The notes under the pieces: model-generated
What the model was told of the DNA's origin: nothing
What the model saw: the letters and a program-made list of their open reading frames with translations, nothing else
Databases searched by the model: none
NCBI RefSeq assembly: GCF_021608265.1
Contig: NZ_JAKIHP010000002.1
Coordinates: 372,001-436,000, forward strand
DNA: 64,000 bases
Source of the DNA: Flavobacterium wongokense
GTDB taxonomy: Bacteria; Bacteroidota; Bacteroidia; Flavobacteriales; Flavobacteriaceae
Direction: 5' to 3'
Shown here: piece by piece, positions 35,531 through 44,192 of the stretch
Layout of the letters: every line of letters begins with the position of its first letter
How positions within the stretch are numbered: the first letter of the stretch is position 1
Translations under genes and position numbers: made by a program

Positions 35531-36817
35531 ATGAATGTATTTTGGTTTCGACGCGATTTGCGCCTGGATGATAATGTTGGCTTGTTTCACGCCTTGAACA
35601 GTAGTGAAGAAGTTGTGCCGATTTTTATATTTGACGAAGCCATTCTTTCACAATTACCAGCCGACGATGCGCGTGTGACTTTTATCCAGCAACAATTGGA
35701 GCTAATACAAAACCAGCTTAAGGCAATTGGAAAATCACTGGCTGTCTTTCACGGAAAACCTTTGGAGGTATTTGCCAGATTGATAAAGGAAAACCAAATT
35801 CAAACCGTTTTTACCAATCACGATTATGAACCTTATGCACGCAAACGCGATTTGGAAATCTATCATTTGCTCAAGGAAAATAATGTCGAATTCAAGACCA
35901 GCAAAGACCAGGTTGTCTTTGAAAAAAGCGAAGTGATTAAGGACGATGGAACGCCGTATGTTGTCTTTACTCCTTATTACAATAAATGGAAAGATAACTT
36001 TAGTAAAACAGCTTTAAAATATTATAATTCAGAATATTACCTTTCCAACATAAAAAAACACAATTATCCTTTTTTAAGTTTAAAGGACATTGGTTTTAAA
36101 ACCTCGTCTATAAAGGTTCCTGCCTATGACATTTCAGATTTCTTAATTGATAATTACGAAGCAACACGCAATTTTCCTGCTTTGGATAAAACCTCGCATA
36201 TTGGAATTTACCTGCGCTTTGGAACGGTTTCGATACGAAAGGTTGTTGCCAAAGCTTTGGAAAGCAAAAACGAAACCTTCCTTAAGGAATTAATCTGGCG
36301 CGAGTTCTTTATGCAGATTCTTTGGCACTTTCCACAAACCGTTAATTCCAGTTTTCGTCCAAAATACGATAACATTGTCTGGAGCAACAACGAAGATTTA
36401 TTCCGCAAATGGTGTGAAGGCAAAACGGGTTATCCTTTTGTGGATGCCGGAATGCGCGAACTCAATGCAACCGGGCATATGCACAACCGCGTGCGGATGA
36501 TTGTGGCAAGTTTTCTCTGCAAGCATTTGTTAATCGACTGGCGCTGGGGCGAAACCTATTTTGCAACAAAGCTGTTGGATTATGAGCAATCGAGCAATGT
36601 AGGCAATTGGCAATGGGCTGCCGGAAGTGGCGTTGATGCTGCGCCTTACTTTAGGATTTTCAACCCAATGGAACAAATCAAAAAATTTGATAAAGAATTA
36701 AGCTATGTCAAAAAATGGATCCCGGAATTTGGCACACCATCCTACCCTGAACCAATTGTAGACCACAAGGAAGCACGTGAAAAATGCCTGATATCCTATA
36801 AAAAAGCCTTGGAATAA
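35531..36817 (+). CDS. phrB: Deoxyribodipyrimidine (CPD) photolyase
   Basis: 428 residues. N-terminal antenna domain WFRRDLRLDDNVGLFHAL, then the FAD domain: HIGIYLRFGTVSIR, WREFFMQILWHFP, and the diagnostic GYPFVDAGMRELNATGHMHNRVRMIVASFLCKHLLIDWRWGE and NWQWAAGSGVDAAPYFRIFNP. The Trp chain residues for flavin reduction are present. It splits cyclobutane dimers with blue light. DASH cryptochromes are longer and differ in this region. Second gene of the SRPBCC operon. Confidence 0.95.
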   Translation: MNVFWFRRDLRLDDNVGLFHALNSSEEVVPIFIFDEAILSQLPADDARVTFIQQQLELIQNQLKAIGKSLAVFHGKPLEVFARLIKENQIQTVFTNHDYEPYARKRDLEIYHLLKENNVEFKTSKDQVVFEKSEVIKDDGTPYVVFTPYYNKWKDNFSKTALKYYNSEYYLSNIKKHNYPFLSLKDIGFKTSSIKVPAYDISDFLIDNYEATRNFPALDKTSHIGIYLRFGTVSIRKVVAKALESKNETFLKELIWREFFMQILWHFPQTVNSSFRPKYDNIVWSNNEDLFRKWCEGKTGYPFVDAGMRELNATGHMHNRVRMIVASFLCKHLLIDWRWGETYFATKLLDYEQSSNVGNWQWAAGSGVDAAPYFRIFNPMEQIKKFDKELSYVKKWIPEFGTPSYPEPIVDHKEAREKCLISYKKALE

Positions 36818-36920
36818 TGTAAAATCTAAAGTGCCCTTTTCAGGTAACTTTACCTCAACTTAAAAACGATATATCATGAAATCGAAGATTCACGAATACC
36901 AAAAAAACAATTTTACAATT

Positions 36921-37157
36921 ATGAGTAAAAAAATCATTTTATGCTTTGGATTAGCTTCATTCCTAATGTTTGCATCCTGCGACAAGAAAACAGAAAAGAC
37001 GGTCGAAACCACTGAAACTACCACAGTAGTCCAAGACACTGTAGTTAAGGAAGTTCCGGCAGAAGAACCAAAAGAGGAAGATGGGACTTCGGTAAAAATA
37101 AACAACAATGGTGTTGACGTTAACAGCAAAGATGTTGATGTGGAAATCAAAAAATAA
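36921..37157 (+). CDS. Small lipoprotein, low complexity
   Basis: 78 residues from ATG 36921, where the lipoprotein signal begins (MSKKIILCFGLASFLMFASC, lipobox Cys20); the frame is open to 36876. The mature part is a Thr/Val/Glu-rich low-complexity stretch followed by a VKINNNGVDVNSKDVDVEIKK strand-like end. Typical of short flavobacterial lipoproteins of unknown role. It is followed by a strong terminator and is monocistronic. Confidence 0.72.
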   Translation: MSKKIILCFGLASFLMFASCDKKTEKTVETTETTTVVQDTVVKEVPAEEPKEEDGTSVKINNNGVDVNSKDVDVEIKK

Positions 37158-37174
37158 ACGCCGTTTCAATTGAA

Positions 37175-37208
37175 AAAGAAAGCCAGTTTTATACTGGCTT
37201 TTTTTTTA
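37175..37208. terminator. Bidirectional intrinsic terminator
   Basis: Perfect 9-bp stem AAAGCCAGT / ACTGGCTTT, A-rich before, nine or more T after, between convergent genes. Confidence 0.92.
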
Positions 37209-37862
37209 TTTAATGTTCCTGATTTTTGAATAATCCAATTCCGCAAAATTAGTAATCACCCTATCTGCAAGCGAATAATCCTGATTTTTCGAATGAAAAC
37301 TGTCATAAGCAATGCAAAAGATTCCCGCTGCATAGGCTGCTTTGACTCCGTTCGTGCTGTCTTCAATCACAACACAATTTTCAACAGGCGTATTCGATAA
37401 CATCGCTGCATGCTGAAATATTGCAGGATGTGGTTTCGATTTAGGAAAGTCTTCTCCTGAAACAATATGTGTAAAATATTGATGCAATCCAAAACGGTTG
37501 AAAATCCTGTTGATGGTGACTTTTGCCGAAGACGAAGCCAATACCAACTGCATTCCGTTGTTGTATAAATCCTTAATCAAATCCTCAACGCCTTCCAGCA
37601 AATACAAATCCTCCTTGCTGTCGAAAGCATCATTGAAAAGATTACGCTTGGTTTCCACCAAACGCTGAACCTCATCTTCAAGTTTGAACTGCTCTTTAAG
37701 GCGTTCAAAAATATTCCTGGTTGAATTGCCCGTAAAACTGCTGTACAGCTCTGGAGTCACTTCAATCCCCAACTGGTTGAAATGTTGAAAATAAGCGTAT
37801 TTGTGCACAGGTTCGGTGTCTACAATTACACCATCCATATCAAAAATTACTGTTTGTATCAT
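37206..37862 (-). CDS. HAD hydrolase, beta-phosphoglucomutase-like
   Basis: 218 residues. The nucleophile motif IFDMDGVIVDTEP (Asp8, Asp10), the C1 helical cap, LASSSAKVTI (motif II), Lys in FPKSKPHP (motif III) and VVIEDSTNGVKAA (motif IV) are all present. This subfamily includes sugar phosphatases and phosphoglucomutases; the motif set fits a phosphatase acting on sugar phosphates. It is the last of three minus-strand genes, 2 bases after the DUF1648 gene. Confidence 0.9.
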   Translation of the reverse strand: MIQTVIFDMDGVIVDTEPVHKYAYFQHFNQLGIEVTPELYSSFTGNSTRNIFERLKEQFKLEDEVQRLVETKRNLFNDAFDSKEDLYLLEGVEDLIKDLYNNGMQLVLASSSAKVTINRIFNRFGLHQYFTHIVSGEDFPKSKPHPAIFQHAAMLSNTPVENCVVIEDSTNGVKAAYAAGIFCIAYDSFHSKNQDYSLADRVITNFAELDYSKIRNIK

Positions 37863-37864
37863 TT

Positions 37865-38365
37865 TTATGCGTTTTTAGAGGGTATAATCAGGTAACAGAA
37901 AACAGGTCCCATTACCAAGGCAGTCACAAGCAATAGAAACCATTTACCCAATACATCGGGAAAGCCCATAGCTAACTGTATGGTTTCAAATGCAATTAGG
38001 AAAAACACAATCACTATCGCCATTTTCAACATGCGGAACATACTAATCACTATCAAATACTGCTTTTTTGCATTGGCTTCAGTAATTGTAACCAGGTAAT
38101 TCATTTTGTGTGGATATCTTACAACAGTTAGCCCCAAATACATGAGGGTACCAACAATCGGTAAAAAGATAATCGACCATTTACTTCCGTAACCATCAAT
38201 GTCTCCATTGGTGCGAAAGTGAGTCGGAATAATATCCGGCAATTGTTCGAAATGCGACAGCGTATACACCCAAAAAGCAATTAACAGCAACACACCTGCG
38301 AATTCCATTATTTTACCGGCAAGGGTAATTGGAGTTTCGATTATAGGATTGCTGTTTTCGGGCAT
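37865..38365 (-). CDS. DUF1648 integral membrane protein
   Basis: 166 residues with four hydrophobic segments. The loop LPDIIPTHFRTNGDIDGYGSK after the first segment is the DUF1648 signature (PxHxxxxGxxDxxxxK). Function unknown; related proteins act in antimicrobial-peptide or envelope stress responses. It starts 1 base after the TcdA stop, within the same operon. Confidence 0.88.
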   Translation of the reverse strand: MPENSNPIIETPITLAGKIMEFAGVLLLIAFWVYTLSHFEQLPDIIPTHFRTNGDIDGYGSKWSIIFLPIVGTLMYLGLTVVRYPHKMNYLVTITEANAKKQYLIVISMFRMLKMAIVIVFFLIAFETIQLAMGFPDVLGKWFLLLVTALVMGPVFCYLIIPSKNA

Positions 38366-38366
38366 T

Positions 38367-39086
38367 TTATTTTTCGTTTTTCAATAAGTGCCTGATTACG
38401 GTTTCGGCAGCATACAACCCAAAAAGACAGGGCATATAACTGTTGGTTCCATAAAAGGATCTTTTATAATTGGTGCCATCCGTCATTTTCAAACTGCAGG
38501 CATCCTGTATTTCTGAAGAGTAAACTACTTTGAGTTTATCAATCTTAACCTTTTTCAAACGTTTTCTGATGGTCTTCGCCAAATGGCAGTTCACCGTATT
38601 TTTGATATTGGCAACCTTAACCTTCGAAGCTTCCATCTTCCCTCCTGCGCCCATGCTCGAAATAACCTTTACCCGTTTTCTTTTGCAGGCAATGATTAAA
38701 TTGAGCTTTGGTGTAACGCTGTCAATGCAGTCAAGCACATAATCAAAATCGGTAGTCACAATTTCCAAAGAGCGTTCCGGTGAAAGGAATTCCTCTACCC
38801 TTGTCAGGTTCAGTTCCGGATTGATGTCCATTAAACGGTCACCCACCACATGTACCTTAGGCATCCCAACAGTTGAATGAAGCGCTGGAAGCTGCCTGTT
38901 GATATTGGTAATATCTACAACATCTCCGTCAACAATTGTCATGTTTCCCACTCCGGCACGAGCCAGGAATTCGGCTGCAAACGAACCCACACCACCAAGG
39001 CCGACAACCATTACGTTGGAGTTCCTTAAATTGTTTAATCCTTCCGTTTTAAATAAAAGCTCCGCTCTTTCCTGCCACTTTGCCAT
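38367..39086 (-). CDS. tcdA: tRNA threonylcarbamoyladenosine dehydratase
   Basis: 239 residues of the E1-like ThiF family. The nucleotide-binding GLGGVGSFAAEFLARAGVG (about 29-47), the following IVDGDVVDITNINRQ with the catalytic Arg/Asn, and the PCLFGLYAAETVI end match TcdA/CsdL. It dehydrates t6A37 of tRNA to the cyclic form. First gene of the operon with DUF1648 and the HAD phosphatase. Confidence 0.92.
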   Translation of the reverse strand: MAKWQERAELLFKTEGLNNLRNSNVMVVGLGGVGSFAAEFLARAGVGNMTIVDGDVVDITNINRQLPALHSTVGMPKVHVVGDRLMDINPELNLTRVEEFLSPERSLEIVTTDFDYVLDCIDSVTPKLNLIIACKRKRVKVISSMGAGGKMEASKVKVANIKNTVNCHLAKTIRKRLKKVKIDKLKVVYSSEIQDACSLKMTDGTNYKRSFYGTNSYMPCLFGLYAAETVIRHLLKNEK

Positions 39087-39210
39087 TTTGAAATATCATT
39101 TTAGAAGTGGCAAAAATAAGCAATTCATTGCGATGTTTTATGTTAAAAATATTTTCTATCTTTACGTGAATACCGATTTGATACACTGAATCTTAGCTTC
39201 CAAAACTACT

Positions 39211-39648
39211 ATGAAAAAAATACTGTTGCTTTTTCTTTTAGCCGCTTCAACTGCAATTGCACAAAAACTTAAAGTCACGGGCATACAACCGCTTGGCCCC
39301 TATAAATTTTCCGCCACGCTCGCCCTACAGAATGAATCCAACCAAATCATCAATTACCTCAGTACCTACTGCTCGGTAACCGGCTTTTATGTAACCGACA
39401 ATCCCAATGTAAAAGTGGTTCCAAAGCCCTGCGATAAAAACATTCCCATCACGGCAAGCCTTCCAAAACATTATACAAAAAACACCGAGCTCGAGCTGCA
39501 AACACTTAAGGACGTAAAGAAAGTCCAATTCAGGATTGGCTTTAAGTTTACCGAAATACCCAAAAACACCACGCTTTTTGAACTCGACACTACACAGGTT
39601 AAAAGCGTAATCATTTGGTCGAATACGATTGAACTGAAAAACCGCTAA
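39211..39648 (+). CDS. Secreted protein of unknown function
   Basis: 145 residues. Signal peptide 1-17 (ending TAIAQ), then an immunoglobulin-like beta domain (LKVTGIQPLGPYKFSATLALQNESNQIINYLSTYCS, VQFRIGFKFTEIPK, SVIIWSNTIEL). Two Cys (in YCS and PCDK) could form a disulfide. I do not recognise a family. Preceded by TATCTTTAC, a -7-like element. Single gene. Confidence 0.7.
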   Translation: MKKILLLFLLAASTAIAQKLKVTGIQPLGPYKFSATLALQNESNQIINYLSTYCSVTGFYVTDNPNVKVVPKPCDKNIPITASLPKHYTKNTELELQTLKDVKKVQFRIGFKFTEIPKNTTLFELDTTQVKSVIIWSNTIELKNR

Positions 39649-39673
39649 TTGCCGGATTCCCTTAAATGACGCC

Positions 39674-39711
39674 TAGGGGAAATACCCTAATGCACCTATA
39701 GAAAACCCTAA
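39674..39711 (+). promoter_or_regulatory. Candidate regulator site: inverted and direct CCCTA repeats
   Basis: TAGGG at 39674, CCCTA at 39685 (inverted repeat, 6-base gap), and CCCTAAT again at 39706, exactly 21 bases (two helical turns) after the second. It lies upstream of the 589-residue gene, which has only a degenerate -7 (CAACTTTA, 39733). That layout suits an activator-dependent promoter. Confidence 0.5.
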
Positions 39712-39769
39712 TTGATTTGAATTATTATAGTACAACTTTACACTATCAATAATTCAAAATCATCTTATC

Positions 39770-41539
39770 ATGGATAATGTTTTAGAAACCGCGCTTGAAA
39801 CCTTTATCGGTTTTATAGAAAATGGAATGTTTATAGCACCGCCAGACAACACAACGCTAAACCATTTCACCCCAAATATTGCGCAATTGCAAAACCAACG
39901 CGATCAATACGGAATTATCGAACAGGTCCAGGCGGATGGTGTTACGCTCGATGGTGGCGATTCAGCCCATAAGACCGGCGTGCTGGCATTTTGCAATAGC
40001 ATTCCCGACATTTTAGTCCTGAATAACTTTGAACAGGATGGAATCATGGTTCGCCATCCCAATTTTGTACCTGCAAATAATTGGAAAAACTGTTCAAGGG
40101 ATCAATTGATTGCCTATATAAGTGGATGTTGGAGAGCAGGGAAATTTGATATTGCCAACAGGCTTTATGAAAAACATCAGCAGCGAATACCTCCATTCAC
40201 TTGTCAGAATACTGAAAATGACCATCCCGGCACTGCAAAAAATCCGCCTATTGGAGATTTACTGATGCCGCATGATATAATGTTCTTCAAGATATGCACT
40301 GGCGATAATGATGCCTACAAGGATTTGATGGGTCAACTATCATTGCAGATTGCTATTGAGGTTACCCCTAATGACATCTCACACGAATATACCCAGCTTT
40401 TGTTGCAGGCGATTGTATGCGGAAGGCTCAATCATTTTGTTACCATCCATCCTGAATACAAAAGCAATCTTAGATATTACTGGGGTGGCTGGAGAAATCA
40501 GATTCAAATAGCTGAAGCCTTAATCGAGGTGATTGATATTGAAATGAAAAGATACGATAACTTAATCCCAATTCCTTTGCCATTTCGGTTTCCGGCTAAT
40601 CTAATCAATGAAATATTAAAATTAAAATTACCTGATGATCTAATCAATTTTGATCCAGCCAACAGGATTGAGCTTGCCCAAAGATTCATAAATGCCTTCC
40701 TGTTGGATATTCAGATTGAACTGATGAAACAGTTTGAGTTGAACAAGGCCATTGTACAATTCGCATTAAATGCTTTAAACGATGTCATGACCTGGGCACA
40801 GATAGGTTTAGGCTTAGCGGAACAGATAGTGGAACAGGGAATCGAATTTGCAGTAAATGTCCTTTTTGGCGGCCTCATCAATAAGAATCAGAACCTGGAG
40901 GAATTATATCAAAAATTCGCCGACCAGATTGTAGAAAGGCTTACCGCAAATATGAGGGATATTGTCAATAAGGCTTTTTATCAAAATAATATGACGCTGT
41001 TGGTAAACAATGCCCAGTCAATGGAAAATGAATATCGTGCCTATCAAAAAGTCAAATCCACTCATTTATTGGATGATTTGGAGGAAAAAACATTTGCCAT
41101 CATTCAATCTGCCAAATCAATGGAGATACCCGCCATTGGCATTTACTGCACACAGGTCTGTATTCAAATTGCCATCTTTAGGATTAGGGCACAAACCAAT
41201 AAAAGGTACCACGATTTAATTGCCGAAACTATGATCGTTGCCGAAAACCATATTAAAGGCTTACGCGATAAGGCTATTCAGAAAATCAATGACTCCTTTG
41301 AGTTAGAAAGCAGGACACAATACGTTAAAGGTGAAATCGATGTTTCCTGGGTTAGCATTTACTATGACAAGGTTTACGTCAATTCGGTCATCACCTATTC
41401 TGAAAGATTCCCAGATAATGAAAAAGACCTCTATGCTATCTTAAATAAATATAAAGCAGAAAAAATAGCGCAATGGGAAGCACCTATTTACACACCCGCA
41501 ATAAAAATCATTGAGAATCTAAAATTATCCCTTGCATAA
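39770..41539 (+). CDS. Unrecognised 589-residue, mostly helical protein
   Basis: No signal peptide, no clear classical membrane helices. The N-terminal half (about 1-260) has GDSAHKTG (63-70), RHPN (95-98) and SRDQ (109-112), spaced like a conserved active or binding site of an alpha/alpha-barrel-type enzyme. The C-terminal half (about 300-590) is long amphipathic helices including a hydrophobic one (PAIGIYCTQVCIQIAIFRIRA, about 454-474) followed by a helix with HIKGLRDKAI. That pattern loosely recalls domain I of three-domain Cry pore-forming toxins; this is inference only. It stands alone with a repeat-bearing upstream region and its own terminator. Confidence 0.6.
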   Translation: MDNVLETALETFIGFIENGMFIAPPDNTTLNHFTPNIAQLQNQRDQYGIIEQVQADGVTLDGGDSAHKTGVLAFCNSIPDILVLNNFEQDGIMVRHPNFVPANNWKNCSRDQLIAYISGCWRAGKFDIANRLYEKHQQRIPPFTCQNTENDHPGTAKNPPIGDLLMPHDIMFFKICTGDNDAYKDLMGQLSLQIAIEVTPNDISHEYTQLLLQAIVCGRLNHFVTIHPEYKSNLRYYWGGWRNQIQIAEALIEVIDIEMKRYDNLIPIPLPFRFPANLINEILKLKLPDDLINFDPANRIELAQRFINAFLLDIQIELMKQFELNKAIVQFALNALNDVMTWAQIGLGLAEQIVEQGIEFAVNVLFGGLINKNQNLEELYQKFADQIVERLTANMRDIVNKAFYQNNMTLLVNNAQSMENEYRAYQKVKSTHLLDDLEEKTFAIIQSAKSMEIPAIGIYCTQVCIQIAIFRIRAQTNKRYHDLIAETMIVAENHIKGLRDKAIQKINDSFELESRTQYVKGEIDVSWVSIYYDKVYVNSVITYSERFPDNEKDLYAILNKYKAEKIAQWEAPIYTPAIKIIENLKLSLA

Positions 41540-41559
41540 CAATCGTTCATACTTGATTG

Positions 41560-41594
41560 GAAAAGTGCCTTGTTTTTAACAGGGCATTTTTTTA
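41560..41594 (+). terminator. Intrinsic terminator
   Basis: Stem AAGTGCCTTGTT / AACAGGGCATTT (with G-T pairs), loop of 4, then a T run, after the 589-residue gene. Confidence 0.82.
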
Positions 41595-41642
41595 TAAAGT
41601 AATTTGCTAAATTTACATTACTAACCATCTAACAACCAAACC

Positions 41643-42524
41643 ATGAAAATCAATTTTCTTTATACTTTGACAGTAGCAATGCTTGCCGTATTAAGCACTT
41701 CGGCACAGGACCTGAAAACCATCCAGGAAGACTATTTCAACCAGATGAAAGCCACAACTTATGGCAATGACCCGAAGGTTGGGAAATATGTAGACATTCG
41801 CGGATTTAAGATGTACTATGAAACCTATGGTTCGGGTGAACCTTTGCTACTGATCCATGGTAACGGAGGCAGCATCAACAATTTTGTAAAACAGATTCCG
41901 GTCTTCGCCAAAAGCTATAAGGTTATTATTGCCGACAGTCGTGCACAGGGCAAGTCCATTGATACTAAAGATTCGCTTTCGTATGAGATGATTGCCGATG
42001 ATTATTCGGAACTATTAAACAAGATTGGCGTTCCGTCTGCCAATGTCATTGGCTGGAGCGATGGTGGCATAGAAGGCTTGCTGCTGGCAATACGCCATCC
42101 TGAAAAGGTAAAGAAACTGATGGTTACGGGTGCCAACCTCGAGCCTGATACCTCTGCAGTGGAAAACGATGTCCACGATTGGGCTGAGGGCATATTTGCA
42201 AAATTAAGGGATATCAAAGACAAGGACGCTGAACAAAAACATCAATACAAATTATTCAGCCTGTTGGTAACACAGCCCCACATCCCTATTGCCGACCTTA
42301 AAAAAATACAATGCCCGACCCTGGTGGTTGGGGGCGACCACGACATCCTTAAACCGGGTCACACGTTAACCATCTTTCAGAACATAGCCAATGCCTACCT
42401 TTGGATACTGCCCAACTCCGGCCACAGCACCTTGGTGGTATACTCCGAGGAATTCAATAAAAAAGCAGATGACTTTTTTAAGACACCTTACAGGAAGATT
42501 GCCATGGAAGGTAGGTTTTTTTGA
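41643..42524 (+). CDS. Exported alpha/beta hydrolase
   Basis: 293 residues. Signal peptide 1-21 (ending STSAQ), then an alpha/beta hydrolase domain: LLLIHGNGGSI (oxyanion), nucleophile elbow IGWSDGG (Ser), VVGGDHDIL (acid Asp) and NSGHSTL (His). A complete triad, so an active esterase, lactonase or similar hydrolase of the periplasm is expected; the substrate is unknown. Single gene in the accessory stretch. Confidence 0.88.
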   Translation: MKINFLYTLTVAMLAVLSTSAQDLKTIQEDYFNQMKATTYGNDPKVGKYVDIRGFKMYYETYGSGEPLLLIHGNGGSINNFVKQIPVFAKSYKVIIADSRAQGKSIDTKDSLSYEMIADDYSELLNKIGVPSANVIGWSDGGIEGLLLAIRHPEKVKKLMVTGANLEPDTSAVENDVHDWAEGIFAKLRDIKDKDAEQKHQYKLFSLLVTQPHIPIADLKKIQCPTLVVGGDHDILKPGHTLTIFQNIANAYLWILPNSGHSTLVVYSEEFNKKADDFFKTPYRKIAMEGRFF

Positions 42525-42622
42525 TGGGATGTTTTAGAATTAAGTAGTATATTAGACTCGTATATAGTAAGTTATCGGTAATTTAAAATACCGTTGTATA
42601 ATAACGCTAAATTAAAAACAAG

Positions 42623-43390
42623 ATGCTAGAAAAATTATCCAATCTTCCGAATCCGTTTCAAATTATCAGTGACCCGGTATCTATAATTGTTATCGCTATA
42701 TTCCTTTGCCTATTAATTGCAGAAGAAACGTTTCCTGCCCGGGTTTTACCTAAAATCCCTTATTGGAAAATTAAAGGTATTTGTGCTTTCGTTATCTATT
42801 TCTTCCTTTCATCCTATCTTCCACTGATATGGAATGATTATTTGGCAGATTATCAAATTGTCAACCTGTCCATATTAGGAGATTATTGGGGTGCTTTAGT
42901 TGCCTTATTGGTATATGAATTAGGCGTTTACGTTTGGCATCGTGCCATGCATAATAATAATCTGTTGTGGAGGGTTTTCCATCAAATGCATCACAGTGCC
43001 GAACGGGTTGATACGTATGGCACTTTCTTTTTCAGCCCAATGGATATGATAGGCTTTACTTTTCTAACAAGCCTCGCTATGGTATGGATTGGCTTTACGC
43101 CACAAGCAACTATTTATGCATTATATGGTGCCACTTTTTTAGCCGTAATCCAACATACCAATATCAAAACACCACTATGGATGGGTTATATATTCCAACG
43201 TCCTGAATCACATTCCGTACACCACGAAAAAGGGGTTCATGCGCATAATTATTCCGATCTCCCAATATTTGATATCCTATTCGGAACATTCCACAACCCT
43301 AAAGAGTTTGCCAAAGAAACTGGGTTTTACACTGGTGCGTCCTTCAAAATAGGTAAAATGATGCTGTTTAAAGATATTAATAAGGAATAA
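42623..43390 (+). CDS. Sterol-desaturase/fatty acid hydroxylase family membrane protein
   Basis: 255 residues with about five membrane segments. The di-iron His clusters are HRAMH, HQMHH and HSVHHEKGVHAHNY, arranged as in the FA-hydroxylase superfamily. Members hydroxylate or desaturate lipids, carotenoids or sterols in the membrane. The substrate here is unknown. Single gene in the accessory stretch. Confidence 0.9.
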   Translation: MLEKLSNLPNPFQIISDPVSIIVIAIFLCLLIAEETFPARVLPKIPYWKIKGICAFVIYFFLSSYLPLIWNDYLADYQIVNLSILGDYWGALVALLVYELGVYVWHRAMHNNNLLWRVFHQMHHSAERVDTYGTFFFSPMDMIGFTFLTSLAMVWIGFTPQATIYALYGATFLAVIQHTNIKTPLWMGYIFQRPESHSVHHEKGVHAHNYSDLPIFDILFGTFHNPKEFAKETGFYTGASFKIGKMMLFKDINKE

Positions 43391-43450
43391 AAACCGCTGC
43401 CACTCCGCAAAGTCTTCAGGCTTTGAGTCAACAAAGAAATAATTAAAAAA

Positions 43451-44158
43451 ATGAACAGACACCAACTCGCCTGTATTCTAGTTATCGTTTTACTGCTTTC
43501 CTGCCAGCATAAGGAATCTAGTGATTCAAATGAAGGAAAAGACAGCCTGCAGAAAGGCTTAAAAAAGGGGGAAATCACAACAGGTATTTTTGAATTTGTC
43601 GAATATGAAGATGGCGGTGATGATAACTTATTGTATGCAAAGAAAGGAAACACAGATTATGATTTCCTGGCCGGAAATGTTGATTGTGGGGATATATTAC
43701 GGGGTGATACCTGTGAAATCCAATGGAAAAGAGACACCGTTCGTTTGGCTGGAGATGATGATTATCCACAGCTCAAAAACGTGTTGGTCTCTATCAAAAA
43801 AATACAAAACGGAAATCTTTCAAAATTTATAAAAGCGTATAACAGGGATTTAAAATACCATTGGGGAGATGATCAGGACGCCTATTCTGAAGACTTCTTC
43901 AACAAACTCTATACTGTCGCGCAGTATTATATCGCAAATTCAAATAACCAATCCATTAAGGCACGTGTAAAAAACAAGGAAGAAATCGAGTATTCCATCG
44001 AAGAACAAACCAGGGATAACCGGGTTTATGAAGTTTTGGGTATTGGCTATACTTTTGAAAACCATTTTACCCTTATGCAGTGGGTTTATTTTGACGTGGA
44101 AAACCACAAAATCTACGAATACGACTTGCCTAACGACAAGCTCGTCAAATTTGACTAA
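43451..44158 (+). CDS. Lipoprotein of unknown function
   Basis: 235 residues. Lipoprotein signal with lipobox LLSC (Cys18), then a Ser/Asp/Lys-rich linker and a region GIFEFVEYEDGGDDNLLYAKKGNTDYDFLAGNVDCGDILRGD with the look of a small beta barrel. The C-terminal ~90 residues (VLGIGYTFENHFTLMQWVYFDVENHKIYEYD) resemble a second beta domain. No family recognised. Convergent with the unknown gene at 44176 across a hairpin. Confidence 0.72.
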   Translation: MNRHQLACILVIVLLLSCQHKESSDSNEGKDSLQKGLKKGEITTGIFEFVEYEDGGDDNLLYAKKGNTDYDFLAGNVDCGDILRGDTCEIQWKRDTVRLAGDDDYPQLKNVLVSIKKIQNGNLSKFIKAYNRDLKYHWGDDQDAYSEDFFNKLYTVAQYYIANSNNQSIKARVKNKEEIEYSIEEQTRDNRVYEVLGIGYTFENHFTLMQWVYFDVENHKIYEYDLPNDKLVKFD

Positions 44159-44167
44159 AAAGCGCTG

Positions 44168-44192
44168 GCGCGGATTTATAATCCGTGCTTTT
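44168..44192. terminator. Bidirectional hairpin terminator
   Basis: 9-bp stem GCGCGGATT / AATCCGTGC (one G-T), loop TAT, A run before and T run after. It overlaps the last codons of the minus-strand gene. Confidence 0.78.
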
